DNA of 64,000 nucleotides from Byssochlamys sp. IMV 00236 (GCA_001931875.2 MSJH02000804.1:62001-126000); one strand, 5' to 3'; shown: positions 1-12,101, numbered from the stretch's first letter. Notes: generated by a model from the letters alone, not told the origin. A program made the numbers and translations.

Positions 1-860
1 CCAGCCAGAGTATGCCCACAATGCCCCGTACAAAGCTGCAGAGTAATGGCCTAGAATTTCCCATTCCTGTAATTTTGTCCAGTCGATGCGAGTTCCGTCC
101 GGATTTACTGTCTCCCTATACCCAAACCAAGGTCTAGTAAACCAGTCCCGCCCACCGATGTTTCTGTTTGGATTTGAGGTTTGTATAATGATAACCACTA
201 TACCAGCTATTACAATTCCAGCGATACTCACAAACTTGGTGACAACGAAGAAGTTATTGAGCCGCGTAGTTGCCTTTGTACTGATGGAGTTAGCCAGACT
301 GATGACCACTAGGACAAGAATCGATAGGAGCTTTCGCTCTATGCTTGTAGCAGAATTCGTAAAGCCGGCGGCAGAATAGATACTGTCGATGAACGCAATG
401 CTCAAAATCGCCAATGTGGCAGGCATGATGGCAATGATCCATGTCCAGGCAGCCAAGAAACCAAAGACATCACCAAAGATGTACTGCAGATACGGCTGGA
501 CGCCTCCTAAAATGGAATTTAGCCTCTAAATATCCACTGGTATGGAAATATTGACATACCTTCACCAGGAATAGCCGTTCCAAGCTCCGCCATGGTCGTG
601 GCTCCGGTCCAAGCAAGAATACCACCCACCAGCCATATGATCAGCGCCACACCTGGCGAAGGAACATTGCTGTCAATGGCTCCCGGCGAGGTGAAGATGC
701 CGCTGCCAATAACGATACTTATGACGATGGCAAACGCTTCAGAAGCTCCCAGGTTCCGTTTGAACGTGCGTGATGAAGACTCAGCAGTTTCATCAGCATT
801 TCTCTGGTCCGCCAAAAGAGGTCTACGGACTCCATCCTCTGAATGGACAGGAGCCGACAT
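1..860 (-). CDS. Amino-acid permease, LAT/APC type (5' part only)
   Basis: Amino-acid transporter of the plasma membrane, APC superfamily, closest in feel to the fungal L-type/methionine permeases. Only the N-terminal part is present; the gene runs off the window start. The start is taken at the ATG at 860, after which a hydrophilic leader of about 35 residues precedes the first membrane segment. TM1 carries the family signature GSGIFTSPG, followed by GGILAWTGATTMAELG in TM2. A 53-bp intron (507-559, GTATGT to TTTAG) joins IPGE to GGVQPYLQYIFGD in phase; without it the frame is aberrant. Further TM segments and the LYGALWAYSGW stretch follow up to the window edge. A longer in-frame reading to 1016 has a poor-looking extension and I did not use it. 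Substrate is not decidable from the fragment. Confidence 0.88.
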
Positions 861-1659
861 TTTTTTTTGTGTTGAATTTCCTATATCATAAAGAGTGAGA
901 GGAGAGTCATCTTTATATGAGCAATCACGCCATTTCCTGTTGCGGTGCGGAGGTCTCCGGGACCTGCACGTGATGCGGGGAGACGTGAAGTATGAGATGT
1001 CAACTTCATGATTCATGGAATATACTAAGGAGTTTGGCTTCTATATTAATGTGGGAGTGGTAATGATAGGGAAATCTTTGGAATTAGAATACTGGACTGT
1101 GACTTAATCTATTGTCGATTTCTGCCAATGTGCTGCTAGCATCAAGGCTGACAAACAAACATACCCACTAGCTGTTGTGATGTCGACCGTTGAAGAACTG
1201 GTCCTCAACCTTTATGTATACCAATTGTTCTGTTCGACTGACATCATACTGTTCTTACTCACCACCATAGTTAAGTTAATTAGCAGCCCCAAAGTTGCAA
1301 AGAGCATTATAGACGTGAAACGTCAATTTCTCGATGCGCAATCAAAAGCACGAGAGAAGATTCCTATTTTGTTTAAGTACATACTTATAGCGTTGCCGTA
1401 TCTACGTCAGCGGTCCGCGGCTTGCCGACGACGATTCTCCATTCGCAGAGGTGCCGCCAAAAAGAATTACTGCTTGTAGTCAGGCAGAATGCTTACTGGT
1501 ATAAGGCCAGCACTGCGCATGCTCATAAGTCCATATATTCATGTGAGCAATCGAGTATACATTGCTTCATTCTCCATTACGAGGGCAAGATTGCCGACCG
1601 TGAGAGCCTGCAACCAGCAGAAACAACTATCACCAATAGCCAAAGCTCATATACGTGCC
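861..1659. other. Intergenic region between permease and VOC gene
   Basis: Divergent promoter space for the permease (minus) and the VOC gene (plus). A 99-codon open stretch from the ATG at 1180 to 1479 has no recognisable domain and a basic, low-information tail; I do not call it. Nothing else is evident. Confidence 0.5.
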
Positions 1660-2209
1660 ATGTCAAGTAATCCATCGTCTCCGCCCCCTCTCTCCCATAT
1701 ATTGGAGACGTGTATCTATGCGCGAGATCTGTCGGCTTCAGTTGAATTTTACAAGGGCATCTTCAACATACAGCCGTTTCTTGAAACGGTATGATCACAC
1801 CTCTCTCCAGGCTCTCAATGACAGACGCTGACAGCATATATAGCCCCGGATGTCCGGATTCTCCCTGGGACAGACAACTCTGCTTCTCTTCCAGATCGGA
1901 AGTACGCATGAGGATGTTCATCTACAAAATGGCACGATTCCCGGGCATGGTCCCACCGAAACAATCAGACACAGTCTCCTCACACCAAGCGACACTGCTA
2001 CGGAAAAGAACCCTAAACTGAAGCAACATTTCTGCTTAGCGGTGAACAACCCCGAGGACGTGGATCGGTGGGATGAGCATTTGAGAAATAAAGGTGTCAA
2101 TGTGACTGCCAGGATGAAGTGGGAGCGAGGAGGGAGGAGCATCTATTTTGAGGATCCGGATGGACATGTGGGCGAGATCGCATCGAGGGGTTTATGGGCA
2201 CACTATTGA
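1660..2209 (+). CDS. VOC / glyoxalase-family protein
   Basis: Small metal-dependent vicinal-oxygen-chelate (glyoxalase I/bleomycin-resistance/dioxygenase) protein of 164 aa; such proteins act on thiol adducts or aromatic and antibiotic substrates, and the substrate here is unknown. Exons 1660-1788 and 1844-2209 join in phase 0 across a 55-bp intron, giving PFLET-PRMSGFSLG. The first half shows the beta-alpha-beta entry LETCIYARDLSASVEFY. The second half shows HFCLAV, RGGRSIYFEDPDGH and the C-terminal VGEIASRGLWAHY, whose Glu is the usual metal ligand. One domain of normal single-VOC length. The ATG at 1660 was chosen because the sequence upstream in the same frame lacks any VOC feature. It lies ahead of the aldehyde dehydrogenase on the same strand, but whether it belongs to the catabolic block is open. 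Confidence 0.88.
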
Positions 2210-3024
2210 GGAGATGCAGAAATTAGAAAGGGCATTCAATAACTGAAGTCACCGTGGGTGAACGTTAACCAGCTCTTTGGTGCTCGCAGAGTCATGAATT
2301 TTGGTATCATGGCGGAAGCACCAAATGGCCGTGAAAATGATTATTCTGACGTGACTTTTACATTGCTAGTTTCGGAATTGATTGGATTGACTCAGAAGGG
2401 AATCCAAGCAGTAATGTTATTTACACCTATTCAGCATGACCTAGAATCATATAACAGGCGTGAGCTATAACTATATCGGTACATTTCCGCAAAATGTCGT
2501 GTCTTTGAGCTACAGTACTCGGCTCATCTGACAAGGAAACTCAACAGATGAACCCATGCGATCAAAGCACTTCTCCGAATACACCAACAGAATTAGGATT
2601 AGTCTTGATACACCCGTATACTGTGCCAGATGCAACGGCCGATACCTCGGGGAAAGGCGTGAAGCCTCCCCTCCTCCCCGATGTATCCCCACCGGGTGCA
2701 TGCTTCCGTGAGAGTTGTTATGATCCACTGCCTTCGTACTTACAACCGGACTTCAGACCGGGAGATCAAACCCCATAAAAAAATGAGGAGTCACTAGAGT
2801 ATGCAATTAGTAATTGAGGAGGTCGTGCAATTGTAGCGAGTTTCAATTTCTGCTAGAAATACCAGTAGGAGAAATTACTAACCGGCTACGATGAGACACA
2901 ATCTATGAGAGATCAATTGAACATTGTTGTACTGAATAACATCAAACCATCTTCTTGATTGGATATTCAGCTGGCCATACTTCCTTCTTACTACGTTGAC
3001 AAGGAACCGTTCGTGGTTCTCATC
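2210..3024. other. Intergenic region upstream of aldehyde dehydrogenase
   Basis: No gene seen. Contains one CCTCGG (2645-2650). Short open stretches on both strands have no domain and no splice partners. Confidence 0.5.
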
Positions 3025-4775
3025 ATGTCGCCCATGAATGGCACCAACGGAAGCTCGATATCTTCCTTATCGAGCCCTTTAAACCTGCACATTAACGGCA
3101 AAGACGTACCATCAGACTCATTGAACACGTTTCCTGTTATCAATCCTCTCACTGGAGAAAGGATATATGACTGCTCCGCGGCGACGAAAGACGATTATGC
3201 ATCAGCCATTGCTCACGCGCATGCCGCCTACCTGAGTTGGTCGAAGACGCCTCCATCAACCCGGCGAAACATTTTCCTCCGTGCAGCGGATATCATTGAG
3301 ACATATCTCGAACAGGATGCACCCGAAATTCTAGCTGCGGAAGTGTCTGCGACAAAATCATGGGTAAAGCTTAATATCATGGCTGCTGCCGCATTTTTGA
3401 GGGAGAGCGCGGGACTCGTTACACATATAAAAGGTGAAATTGTCCCGGCTGATAGACCAGGCACGTCGATTTTGGTCGTTAGGGAAGCAGTTGGCGTGGT
3501 ATTGGCCATCAGTCCTTGGAACGCTCCGGTAAGTTACAACCCTTGTCTATAGTCTCGATGCCTCACATCTACAAGTGGTAGTCGACAGTCAGACTCTGAT
3601 CATAGTAGCTATATGGGCGGTAGCCTGCAGCCGCTTCTCATGAATGTGATTTCATATCTGACTCTCAGCAATGTAGGTAAACTTGACGGTTCGCGCTATT
3701 GCGACAGCGCTGGTATGCGGAAACACTGTGATCCTTAAACCGTCGGAATACAGCCCGAAGTCGCAGCATCTGGTCGTCCGTGCTTTGATCGCAGCTGGTC
3801 TACCGCCTGGGTGCTTAAATTTCTTACCTTCGGCTCGTGAGAATGCTCCCGAAGTGACTGAATTTGCTGTGAAGCATCCTCTAGTCCGCAGAGTCAATTT
3901 TACGGGGAGTGACCGCGTTGGCAAAGTCATTGCCGGATGGGCGGCTCAATGTCTGAAGCCATGTCTGCTGGAACTCGGAGGGAAAGCCCCAGCTGTGGTG
4001 TTGGCAGATGCAGATTTGGAAGATGCAGTAAACGCAATTGTCTTCGGCGCATTGGCAAACAGTGGGCAAATATGCATGTGAGTATTGTCGTTGAAGTCTT
4101 TTCCCGTTCTATCTACACTATGCGAGGTAGATGGTGATCTTGCTGAGACTTAAAAATTACAGGTCCACTGAGCGTATCATATTACACTCTTCCATCGCTG
4201 CCCCTTTTACAGAGTTACTCCTCGAGCGTGTCGCTAAAGTCAAAGTTGGCAATCACTTCGAAGATCCCTCTGTCTCTCTATCCGGTCTATATTGTGCTGC
4301 TGCACCGAAGCGCATTCTCTCTGCTATTGACTCGGCCATTGCCTCCGGGGCAACCCTACTTACTGGAGATCATACCCCAGCAGGGCCAAACAAGACGATC
4401 CTTCAACCGCACATACTCGACAATGTCTCTCCAGACATGGAAATTTTCCATGAAGAGATCTTTGGTCCAGTCATATGCATCACACGCGCAGATTCCGACG
4501 AACAAGCCATCGACCTGGCCAATACAAGCGAGTATAGCCTGTGCGCGAGTGTCTTCACAAAGGACGTTCTGCGAGGAATGGAAGTTGCACAACAAATAAG
4601 AGCTGGCAGCTGCCATGTTAATGGGCCAACAGTATACATCGAACCTCCATTACCAAATGGGGGTACTGGAGGACGCAGTGGATATGGGAGATTTGGAGGA
4701 ATGGCAGGGGTAGAAGAGTTTACGGAACGAAAGATAATCAGCCTAGTAAAGCCCGGGATGAAGTATCCGATCTGA
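3025..4775 (+). CDS. Aldehyde dehydrogenase, salicylaldehyde/vanillin dehydrogenase type
   Basis: NAD(P)-dependent oxidation of an (aromatic) aldehyde to the acid. Three exons, 3025-3528, 3677-4077 and 4163-4775, give 505 aa, the normal ALDH length. Visible catalytic features: Asn166 in SPWNAP, the cofactor Lys in ILKPSEYSP (about 189), FTGS (243-246), general-base Glu267 in LELGGKAP and nucleophile Cys301 in GQICMSTER. The GQICMST(E/D)R form around the Cys and the overall look match the vanillin/salicylaldehyde dehydrogenase branch, so an aromatic aldehyde is the likely substrate; this is family knowledge, not proof. Intron 1 is long for this genome (148 bp). The start is the first ATG in frame; a second Met lies three codons on. 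The gene is convergent with the Zn2Cys6 regulator, 206 bp apart. With the nearby monooxygenase, ADH and carrier it suggests an alcohol-aldehyde-acid route. Confidence 0.93.
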
Positions 4776-4981
4776 GGTTGTGTGATGTGAGTGTTGGGAT
4801 ATATTGCGGAGACGGAACTAACGAAGATTGGACCCGAACAAGAGGACTAGCAGACAGCAGCGCAGAATGCAGGCAAGAGAGAAAGTCGGGTAGAACTGTA
4901 TATGGCACGTGTTTAAAGAGTATTAGGACATACGTTAGACGATAAATTATGTATGTACCACGTCTACAGATCGAGGGCAAT

Positions 4982-7900
4982 TTAGACCCCCATAAACCGC
5001 TCAAAATCATTCCACCCCATTGTGAGCTGTTGGAGAGAATCTTGCCATAGCAAAAGCTGTGGTGAAACCCCCTCTTCTGTGAATGAAGGGTCCGCATTTA
5101 TGATTTCTTGATGATATGGATTTGACAGGTCGTTGTACACAAGCGAAGCATCATGGCAAGCTGCAAGACCGTCGCTAAACGAGCTAGGTGGACGGGTAAA
5201 GATATTGCTGTTTCCATGATCCCGCGCGTGTTGGGTGGTACGGATTGCATGTGAAGTTTGTGATGATTGCCGGCCATTCTCGTCAACACATATTCTATCT
5301 TCCTTGGACGATGGCGATCCTAGACCCCTACCGGATCCCTCGTAAGCAGCCTCTCTAGACGTATCCATGGTATCTCCGGAGATTCCCCTAGGTGGGCTAG
5401 CTGGATAGCTAGGTAGGGTCATGATGGCATCCATGGCGTTAGAAGCCTCTGCGAGTGTATCCAAGGCCGAGCGAGCGGGGCGATCATGACCTGGGCCTTC
5501 GATGGAAGAAGGAGGCAAAGTATCATAGTATCTTCCCTCGCCAGCACTCATCCCTTTTCCAGACATGGAATGAGGTGTCATTCCTATACCTCCTTCATTT
5601 GGAGAGTATTTTCTGGTTGCCATATCCTTTTCTCTCGCTGCATCTCGAACTGTTCTTGATCGGCTTGGGGCATTTCCTTCATTGTCTGTCCTTGAAGTTC
5701 TTGTACCCGTATTGGATGACTGGACGACATCTGCGAAGTTCTCGGCTACAGATGCGAACCGCTGCATCGTAGAACATTTCGGTAGCAATTTGAGCACATT
5801 CTGTAGTTCTGTCACTAGAGAACCTATATAAGTCTTCGACTTCTTTTCCGCCTCTAGAACGTCCTTTGGAGAGGATGGGTCTGGAACCCAAAGTATTCGT
5901 AAAATCAGGACCATTGCAGCCGAATAAGCGTAAAACACATCGAGCCCTGTAAGGCCATCCAAAGTCTCTGCACTGTTTAGAAGGAGGATGAGATCTGCGA
6001 TGCGGGATGCCGAAGAAACGCATGTTCGGGCTAGAAATGCAATCTTGTCAACGGGAGACTTCGCATTAGAAGATACATCCTCCCAAAGATATGGCACTGT
6101 TGCCGGGTCTCTCGAATTTGAGGAGATTAGAGTTAAAAGGTACGGCCGGGAAAGTTGTATTATCAGGTTATGATACTGTATGTGCAGTAGAACCATCCCA
6201 CGGAGGTGATTCGAAGGATAGCGGGAGCAGAACTCGCGTAACTGTGATTGAGATGGCACGGCAGCCTCCGCAGACGTTTTGAATTTCGGAAGTCTCAGGT
6301 ATGCTGGCAGTCCGTCCTCCCATGCTTGTAACTCATCGAGGAATTCCCCGGGGGGTGGATTTGACGCCTTGGCCCATGATGAGCCGTTTCTCCAATTTGT
6401 TGATTGATACTGGACGCTCATCATCCACCGTAAACGACTTGACAGGACCTGTAACTGGAAGCTACATTCTGTGTAGCCTGGAGGATTATATCCTGAGCCT
6501 ATCATATCGTCAGACGGAAGGCTGGTGTTAACCTCCTGTTCGTCGATTGCACTTGGACGCCCCAAGGACATGCAAAGGAATTGCTCGAAGCTGTATAAGC
6601 TGCACCAGATACGTTTCCTAGTCTCGCGTTCGATGGGGCGGAACGAATTATTGATATCATTCCGATGCATTCCAATGGCGATAGCCATACGAGCAGCACA
6701 GCCAACGAGTGTCCACGAAGCGTTGCGCTCGTTAATGCTGTGATAATAGAGTGCGAGCAATAGCAAAGCCTGAACATTAGAATGAGTGCACGTCGTCGAT
6801 AGGCACGAAATAGCCGTCTGCGCTAGAACCCAGCAGTGCACACGTAAGTTTTCGTAGTCGAAGTGATCATTATCCGGGACAGCTGCTTTTCTCAGCTTCA
6901 TAGATAGGACACATCCGAAGGCCAGCATCATATGAAGGCAGACTAGCCATCCCTCGTCATGTTCAGTACTTTCCGCGGACTGGTGCAGAACTTGAGAGGA
7001 GCTATTCTCCAGTTGTGATGCAAAGAAGCGTTCCAACTCGTCCTGGAACGTTGGACGGTCAAACAAAGGGAAGGTTGAATGGACGCGCTCAAAGTAGAGA
7101 CGCTGCAGATTCTCCAGGATCGCTGGTGGCAGTTCCCTAAAACGCCATGCGGACTGAAGAAGATTCTGCAAAGGAGACGATGTCGTTGGATTAAACCCTG
7201 CCGGGGATCCATGGGAGTTTGATCTTCCATCAATGCTTGCACGAGGACTATTTTGCCTATTCGTTCTCGCCTCAAGTGCTTCCGCTACATTGTCGGCTGC
7301 AAATCGAGACAATGGCTGTCGTGTCGATACCAGGTCGCGTAGTTCTCCGAAAAAAGCAAGAGTCCCTGATGGCCCAATATAATGTCGACGTCCAACTGAG
7401 TCACGTACCAGGCGTGGAGACTCTTGAATCTGACTGATCCGCCGATCGTGCCATGGTTGAGGCTGGAAATCTTGATGGATAGTCCCGGCACCGGTCGATG
7501 AGTTTCCATCTTGGTCCTCGTCAGACAAAGACCTTTCCTGCGACACACCACGGTCCGCGCCTGGTGTTAAGAGACAATCTTCAGATGATGCCACATCACC
7601 TGTCTGAGGCATAGCAAAGCCATGTCTCTGCCCCAACGAGAGCAGATCCTCCACCGTCCGGGTAGGCTCATCGGGAAATGCACTATTGACGATCGCCTCC
7701 AAGCAACGATACCTGGAAAAATTAGAATGTCCTCGAGGTGCATTTATTTTGGCTGGACACGAGCTCACCTGTCTCTGACGGTTTCCAGACTCCCATACAA
7801 CCTCGTCTTCCGACGAAAGGTCGACACGCATTCAACATTGTTCTGCTGGCAGGTTCGGCAGCTTTCATCAGCCTTCCGGCGAACGCATTTACATCGTCGC

Positions 7901-8047
7901 TGTCAAAGATATTCAGTTATGTTACAAGATTGGCCAAGTTCATAATTGGTCTCCTGTTCTTCTCACCTTCCGGCATAGATCGCAACTTAACTCAGTCCGT
8001 TTGCGCAGTTCCTCAGGAACCCGTCGTCTGCTCCTCCGCGGTTCCAT
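4982..8047 (-). CDS. Zn2Cys6 transcription factor with fungal_trans domain
   Basis: Nuclear pathway-type regulator, 980 aa. The zinc cluster is split by introns and easily missed: exon 1 (8047-7967) ends at CDLCRK, exon 2 (7899-7769) carries the rest, exon 3 is 7712-4982. Spliced, the cysteines are C22, C25, C32, C41, C44 and C51, i.e. CX2CX6CX8CX2CX6C, followed by a basic linker (RRKTRLYGSLE). A GPSGTLAFFGE stretch near 185 precedes the fungal-specific domain, which starts around 275 (YFERVHSTFPLFDRPTF) and includes the ERETRKRIWCSLYSFE signature with SLGRP. The C-terminal 200 residues are low complexity and Ser/Pro-rich. The three exons total 981 codons in phase. It is divergent from the hydrolase at 8306 with only 258 bp between the starts, the classical position for a cluster regulator. 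Target genes are inferred from position only. Confidence 0.93.
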
Positions 8048-8305
8048 CTCAGTATGGATTGAAAGGTTGCAGACTTTCGGAAGTACATGTCCATGTGGGG
8101 AAGCGTCTCCGAGGAGGAAGCATGGAATCGGCGACAGAAAAGAGACGAAGATGAGGGGCTGCGGATGATGTATTTACTCAATGCCGAGAGACGTTACCGA
8201 GAGCTCTTATGACTGCAACAACTCCTTTGGTCCCTTGTACGAATCTGCTTTTATTTCTGTCAGAGCAAATATTACGTTGATTTCCCGTGCTCTCGTATCT
8301 TCGCT
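8048..8305. promoter_or_regulatory. Shared divergent promoter of regulator and hydrolase
   Basis: 258 bp separate the start of the Zn2Cys6 gene (minus) from the hydrolase start (plus). One CCGAGG lies at 8109-8114. No perfect CGG palindrome was seen. Co-regulation of the two genes is an inference from the arrangement. Confidence 0.55.
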
Positions 8306-9181
8306 ATGGCTCCCAACCTGGTCACTCTGCTTGATGGTCGCCAGTTGTCCTACGATCTCTCTGGTCCGACCGAGGGTCCTATTGTCCTGCTCTCCAACTC
8401 TCTGCTAGCCAACTATACGACCTGGGATCATTTCGTGAAAGACCTTCACGCGCAGGGGTTTCGCGCCCTGCGCTACGACCAGCCCGGCCACGGCGCGTCT
8501 TCCGCGCCCAGCGACCTGAACACAACGACCTTTCTCACCCTGACTGCTGATGTGAGTGCGCTGTTACAGGCGCTTAAGATCTCAAAGGTCTATACCTGGA
8601 TTGGCATCTCTATGGGTGCTGCGACCGGTGCCATATTCGTGGTGCAGAACCCCGGTGTTGTCCAGAAGCTCATTCTCTCCGACACCATTACTTGCTCCCC
8701 GGGTAATGCTGGCATCGACGACCCTTTCGCTCCCCGCGTCCAGCTGGCAGAGATCAAGCCTAAGGCCGTCGAAGAGCTGACTGAGGGAACGTTGGCGCGT
8801 TGGTTCAGCGAGGAATGGCGGGCTGCTCATCCCGACGAGACGGACCGGATGAGGCAGTTGATGCGGACAACGAAGAGGGAAGGCTTTATCACCTGTTGTC
8901 ACGCATTACGGCACGAATCATTTGATCTCAGGCCATACTTGAAGAACATCGGCCCAGCTGTGGAGGAGACCTTGCTCATCGTGGGTGAACAAGATGCGAA
9001 TCTTCCAACGACCATGGCGCAGATGCGTGACGAGATCCAGTCCGCATCCAAATCCCCCGTCGGTTGGGTGATTATCAAGAAGGCTGGACACGTTCCAGTT
9101 ATTGACAACCGCGACCAGTTTACTGAAGCCGTCTTTAAGTTCTTGAAAGGAGGTTCGGATAGCCCCCGATCCAAGGCTTGA
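8306..9181 (+). CDS. Alpha/beta hydrolase, 3-oxoadipate enol-lactonase-like
   Basis: Single-exon 291-aa serine hydrolase of the enol-lactonase (PcaD-like) branch of the alpha/beta-hydrolase fold; family members open the enol-lactone of the beta-ketoadipate pathway, but related esterases are numerous. The catalytic triad is visible: Ser102 in GISMGA, Asp230 in VGEQDANLP and His262 in KAGHVPVID. The oxyanion region reads LLSNSLLANYTTWDHF and the strand before the nucleophile LRYDQPGHGASS, both typical of enol-lactonases. No signal peptide or membrane segment, so probably cytosolic. It shares a short promoter with the regulator on its left, which supports a role in the same (aromatic) pathway. 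Confidence 0.9.
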   Translation: MAPNLVTLLDGRQLSYDLSGPTEGPIVLLSNSLLANYTTWDHFVKDLHAQGFRALRYDQPGHGASSAPSDLNTTTFLTLTADVSALLQALKISKVYTWIGISMGAATGAIFVVQNPGVVQKLILSDTITCSPGNAGIDDPFAPRVQLAEIKPKAVEELTEGTLARWFSEEWRAAHPDETDRMRQLMRTTKREGFITCCHALRHESFDLRPYLKNIGPAVEETLLIVGEQDANLPTTMAQMRDEIQSASKSPVGWVIIKKAGHVPVIDNRDQFTEAVFKFLKGGSDSPRSKA

Positions 9182-9834
9182 TGGCCCATATGTAACTGAT
9201 AGCACGCACGACACTTTATGAATATCATATTGATCTTTTGTTCAATAAATAGAAATCGTCACTATTCTAGAAATTCTTCCTCTATAAAAGAAATATAGTG
9301 TGTTGAGTATTACCTGTACCCAGGTCTAAAGAAGCTTTTCGCGTTATGTAGACCTTTTCCACTGGCAGTCAGTAATATGATCCCATTGTCAAGAGATATC
9401 GATAATAATTATTAGCCTTTGAGACCTAGATAGCAAATCTGTGCGATCTTTGAGTCGATTTCCCTTTCTGTTCTAGGCCAGATATAGTGCTGCTTTGTGC
9501 TCAGCGTTGCTCACGGATTGCTAGAGTGCTCGGGCATGTTTGCTCAGCGACTGCTCAGTGCGAAGGGGCCAATTTGCTCGGAGCGTCATCTGGCTTTTTT
9601 ATCCAAGAACCATTAAGATCTCTCAGGTGCATCTACACTCGACCAAGCACCAGTCGAATCCTCTTGTGGCAACGTGCCGGCGGAATCGGCCCCCGTTGCC
9701 CCTCAACGGAGTTTAACAGTCAACTATACTAGATAACTAAATAAGCACTACACGCGAAGACGATCAGTTCCTTCCCTTGTTCCCTTTTTGTTTTGCCCCT
9801 TTGTTGACAACGAGAAGGGTCCTTGACTCGCACA
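9182..9834. other. Intergenic region with TGCTCAG-rich patch
   Basis: No gene seen. Between about 9498 and 9562 the motif TGCTCA recurs (TGCTCAGCG at 9498-9506 and 9541-9549, plus TGCTCACGG near 9508). A related patch lies downstream of the F-box-like gene near 11564. Confidence 0.5.
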
Positions 9835-11091
9835 ATGAACAAGCTTATTCATTATCCAGACGTCCTCCTCAAAATCTTGGAGCATGTCGACCTGAACACG
9901 TTCCTATCTCTTTATGGAACATGTGTAGCACTCCACAATCTCATCATCACTTATCAAGCTACATTAACTATTACTGTGGCCCAGAACACTTTTCCGGAGG
10001 AAATCCTGCGTATACTCGAAAGGATTCATGACGAACAGCATAAAGATGGCTATATCCATAACGGCGATGACGATGGTGCAGGTCCCATGCGCAGATATAG
10101 TATCTGCTGGCTGCGTGATCTGGTCCCCAGATTCCTGGCTGTCGTGGCCGTGGATCGCTACCGGCACATGAACGATGGAGCATGCGGATCGAACTACTGG
10201 CGACAGGGCATCGCGGCTGCCGATCCGCTAGGAGATCCCCTGAGGGCAAGGGTCGCGAATGGGTTTCGAATTATTGCCCGGCTAGGTTGCATTGCGCGAG
10301 AAGTGGATATTCAACAGAAGAAAAGTGATATTTCGACCGAGTCGCAGTTGATCCTGCCGAAGCGAACGAGAGCAGAACGCTTGAGAAGCATAATCCGTTC
10401 ACGAGGGAAATGGGACACTGCCCAGGAGATCACAGCAAGACGAGAAAAGGCGATTGAGAAGAAACAACTCACTTATATCGACACCTCGGTAACACCAAAA
10501 CAGGCGGCGGATTACCAGCTGGTGGGTTTATATCTCGACGGCGTATTCTACCCTCTCACCCTTGAGAGCTGGCCCCAGGGCGAATTCAGTCGGAAAAAGA
10601 GGACCGGTCCGGGAGGGGTTTGTGCTTCTGGCTGGCTAACATGGCTCATGTTGCGAGAGGGGATATCGTTACTGTGGCAGCAATGGTGGGTGAAGAGGAC
10701 GGACCCCGATGCCCCCTCTCTGAAGGAGAGAATCGAGAGAATATTTTTGCAGCGGAACAAGGAACAGGTGGAATGCGAACGGCAGACTGGGTTGTCGGTT
10801 TCTCAGTCGCTATACAGGCTATCCACCGACGACAGTGAGTGCTGGCGACAGTGGCTCTTTCAGCTCTGCGATGTTACTTATCCTGCGCAACGGCCGGAGC
10901 GGCGGTTTTCGCTTGCAGCGGAGACCGAGGAAGAGGAGGAGGGTTTGGAGTTGGAGAGTATCAGAGTGAATGAAATCATGGATCATGTTGCTTTTCATGT
11001 TGACAAGAAGCCCCATATGGCTACTGGTCAGAGATACTATATTGATTATACACGGCTTTGCTCGGCCGCTCAACGTCTGGTGCTCCGTTGA
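9835..11091 (+). CDS. F-box-like protein of unknown function
   Basis: Single-exon 418-aa protein. The N-terminus (HYPDVLLKILEHVDLNTF then LYGTCVALHNLI) has the spacing and hydrophobic pattern of an F-box, the helix set that binds Skp1 in SCF ubiquitin ligases; the rest has no repeat or domain that I recognise. The region 365-385 is acidic (a run of Glu) and the middle is rich in basic residues. The ATG at 9835 is preferred because the F-box begins within the first ten residues. Such lineage-restricted F-box proteins are common in eurotiomycetes. It sits between the hydrolase and the FAD monooxygenase on the same strand; a direct role in the pathway is not shown. Related TGCTCAGCG patches flank it on both sides. 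Confidence 0.72.
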   Translation: MNKLIHYPDVLLKILEHVDLNTFLSLYGTCVALHNLIITYQATLTITVAQNTFPEEILRILERIHDEQHKDGYIHNGDDDGAGPMRRYSICWLRDLVPRFLAVVAVDRYRHMNDGACGSNYWRQGIAAADPLGDPLRARVANGFRIIARLGCIAREVDIQQKKSDISTESQLILPKRTRAERLRSIIRSRGKWDTAQEITARREKAIEKKQLTYIDTSVTPKQAADYQLVGLYLDGVFYPLTLESWPQGEFSRKKRTGPGGVCASGWLTWLMLREGISLLWQQWWVKRTDPDAPSLKERIERIFLQRNKEQVECERQTGLSVSQSLYRLSTDDSECWRQWLFQLCDVTYPAQRPERRFSLAAETEEEEEGLELESIRVNEIMDHVAFHVDKKPHMATGQRYYIDYTRLCSAAQRLVLR

Positions 11092-12101
11092 GCTCTATGT
11101 CACAGTGGTTGCATGATTGTTCAACAGTTGGTTCATGCAGATACCAAATTGGGACAACCTAGGCACCAAGACAATGCTGGAGAAGGCCGCTCGTCATCCT
11201 CGTGCCTTTGATAGCCCTGAAGTGCCAAAGACATTGACATCAACGATACACCGTCGACACAGAAGGATTTCTACTCGAATTTGAGATAAGTGATAGCGTT
11301 TCTAGGACAGGCTGTGTGCAAATAGTCAATGCTTGTATACTATCTACCTTGGTCTTTTTTCCGAATACACAATATCCTGCTGTCAATTAGTAGTTGCTCG
11401 AAATGCTAGGACGGCATTCCATGGCCTGCAATGGACAACACCAGACATAGGTGGGTAAATGCAATATCCTCACAACTTCACTAAACAGAGCTGGCACCCC
11501 TTATAAGCCATTTAACCCTGGGGACTACTCCATTACACTGTGCTTCTGTAAGCTAGTTACAAATGCTCAGCGAATGCTCAGCACTGCTCACGAACTGAGT
11601 CAGGCTACAGCCTCACAAAAGCAGCATAGGACAGAAGAGGAAGCTGAGAGGTCATCACACATATGTGCTACATATATGCTACCTAGGTATAATAGTTAAT
11701 ACACAGACAATGACATATAGCCAAACGCGGCTCGGTTAAACATCCCTCTGTGAGGCTACCTATGCGCTCTTGGCTTATCTCCTTATTTTCCGGTTTGTCC
11801 GTTGAGAGAAAAAGTTCTATCCTTCTCCCCGAGGATATGATCCCGGATGCATGCATCCGGCCTGTCACACTCATGAGAGACGGTAGAACTGGCGCCGTCA
11901 CTTGCTATGTTCTAGGGATAGGTAATCACATGGTAGAATATATGGCAAATGGCTTTTACCTCCGGAGTTATGGTCGCAAGGTACTCCGATGATATTCCTT
12001 TAAAACGTCAGGGAATCCTGCCTTGAGAAAGGGTCTTGCAGCATTCAGAAGCATCGCGTCCTTCGACATCCTAGCCGTGTTCGCATAGAGACAGAATCAC
12101 G
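11092..12101. other. Intergenic region upstream of FAD monooxygenase
   Basis: About 1 kb with no convincing gene. Contains the second TGCTCAGCG patch (11564-11592) and one CCGAGG near 11837. An 80-codon open stretch at 11750-11992 has no domain. Confidence 0.5.

Noticed and set aside
1180..1479. Open stretch of 99 codons upstream of the VOC gene
   Set aside because: No domain, no splice signals that connect it, ordinary length for chance in this AT content.
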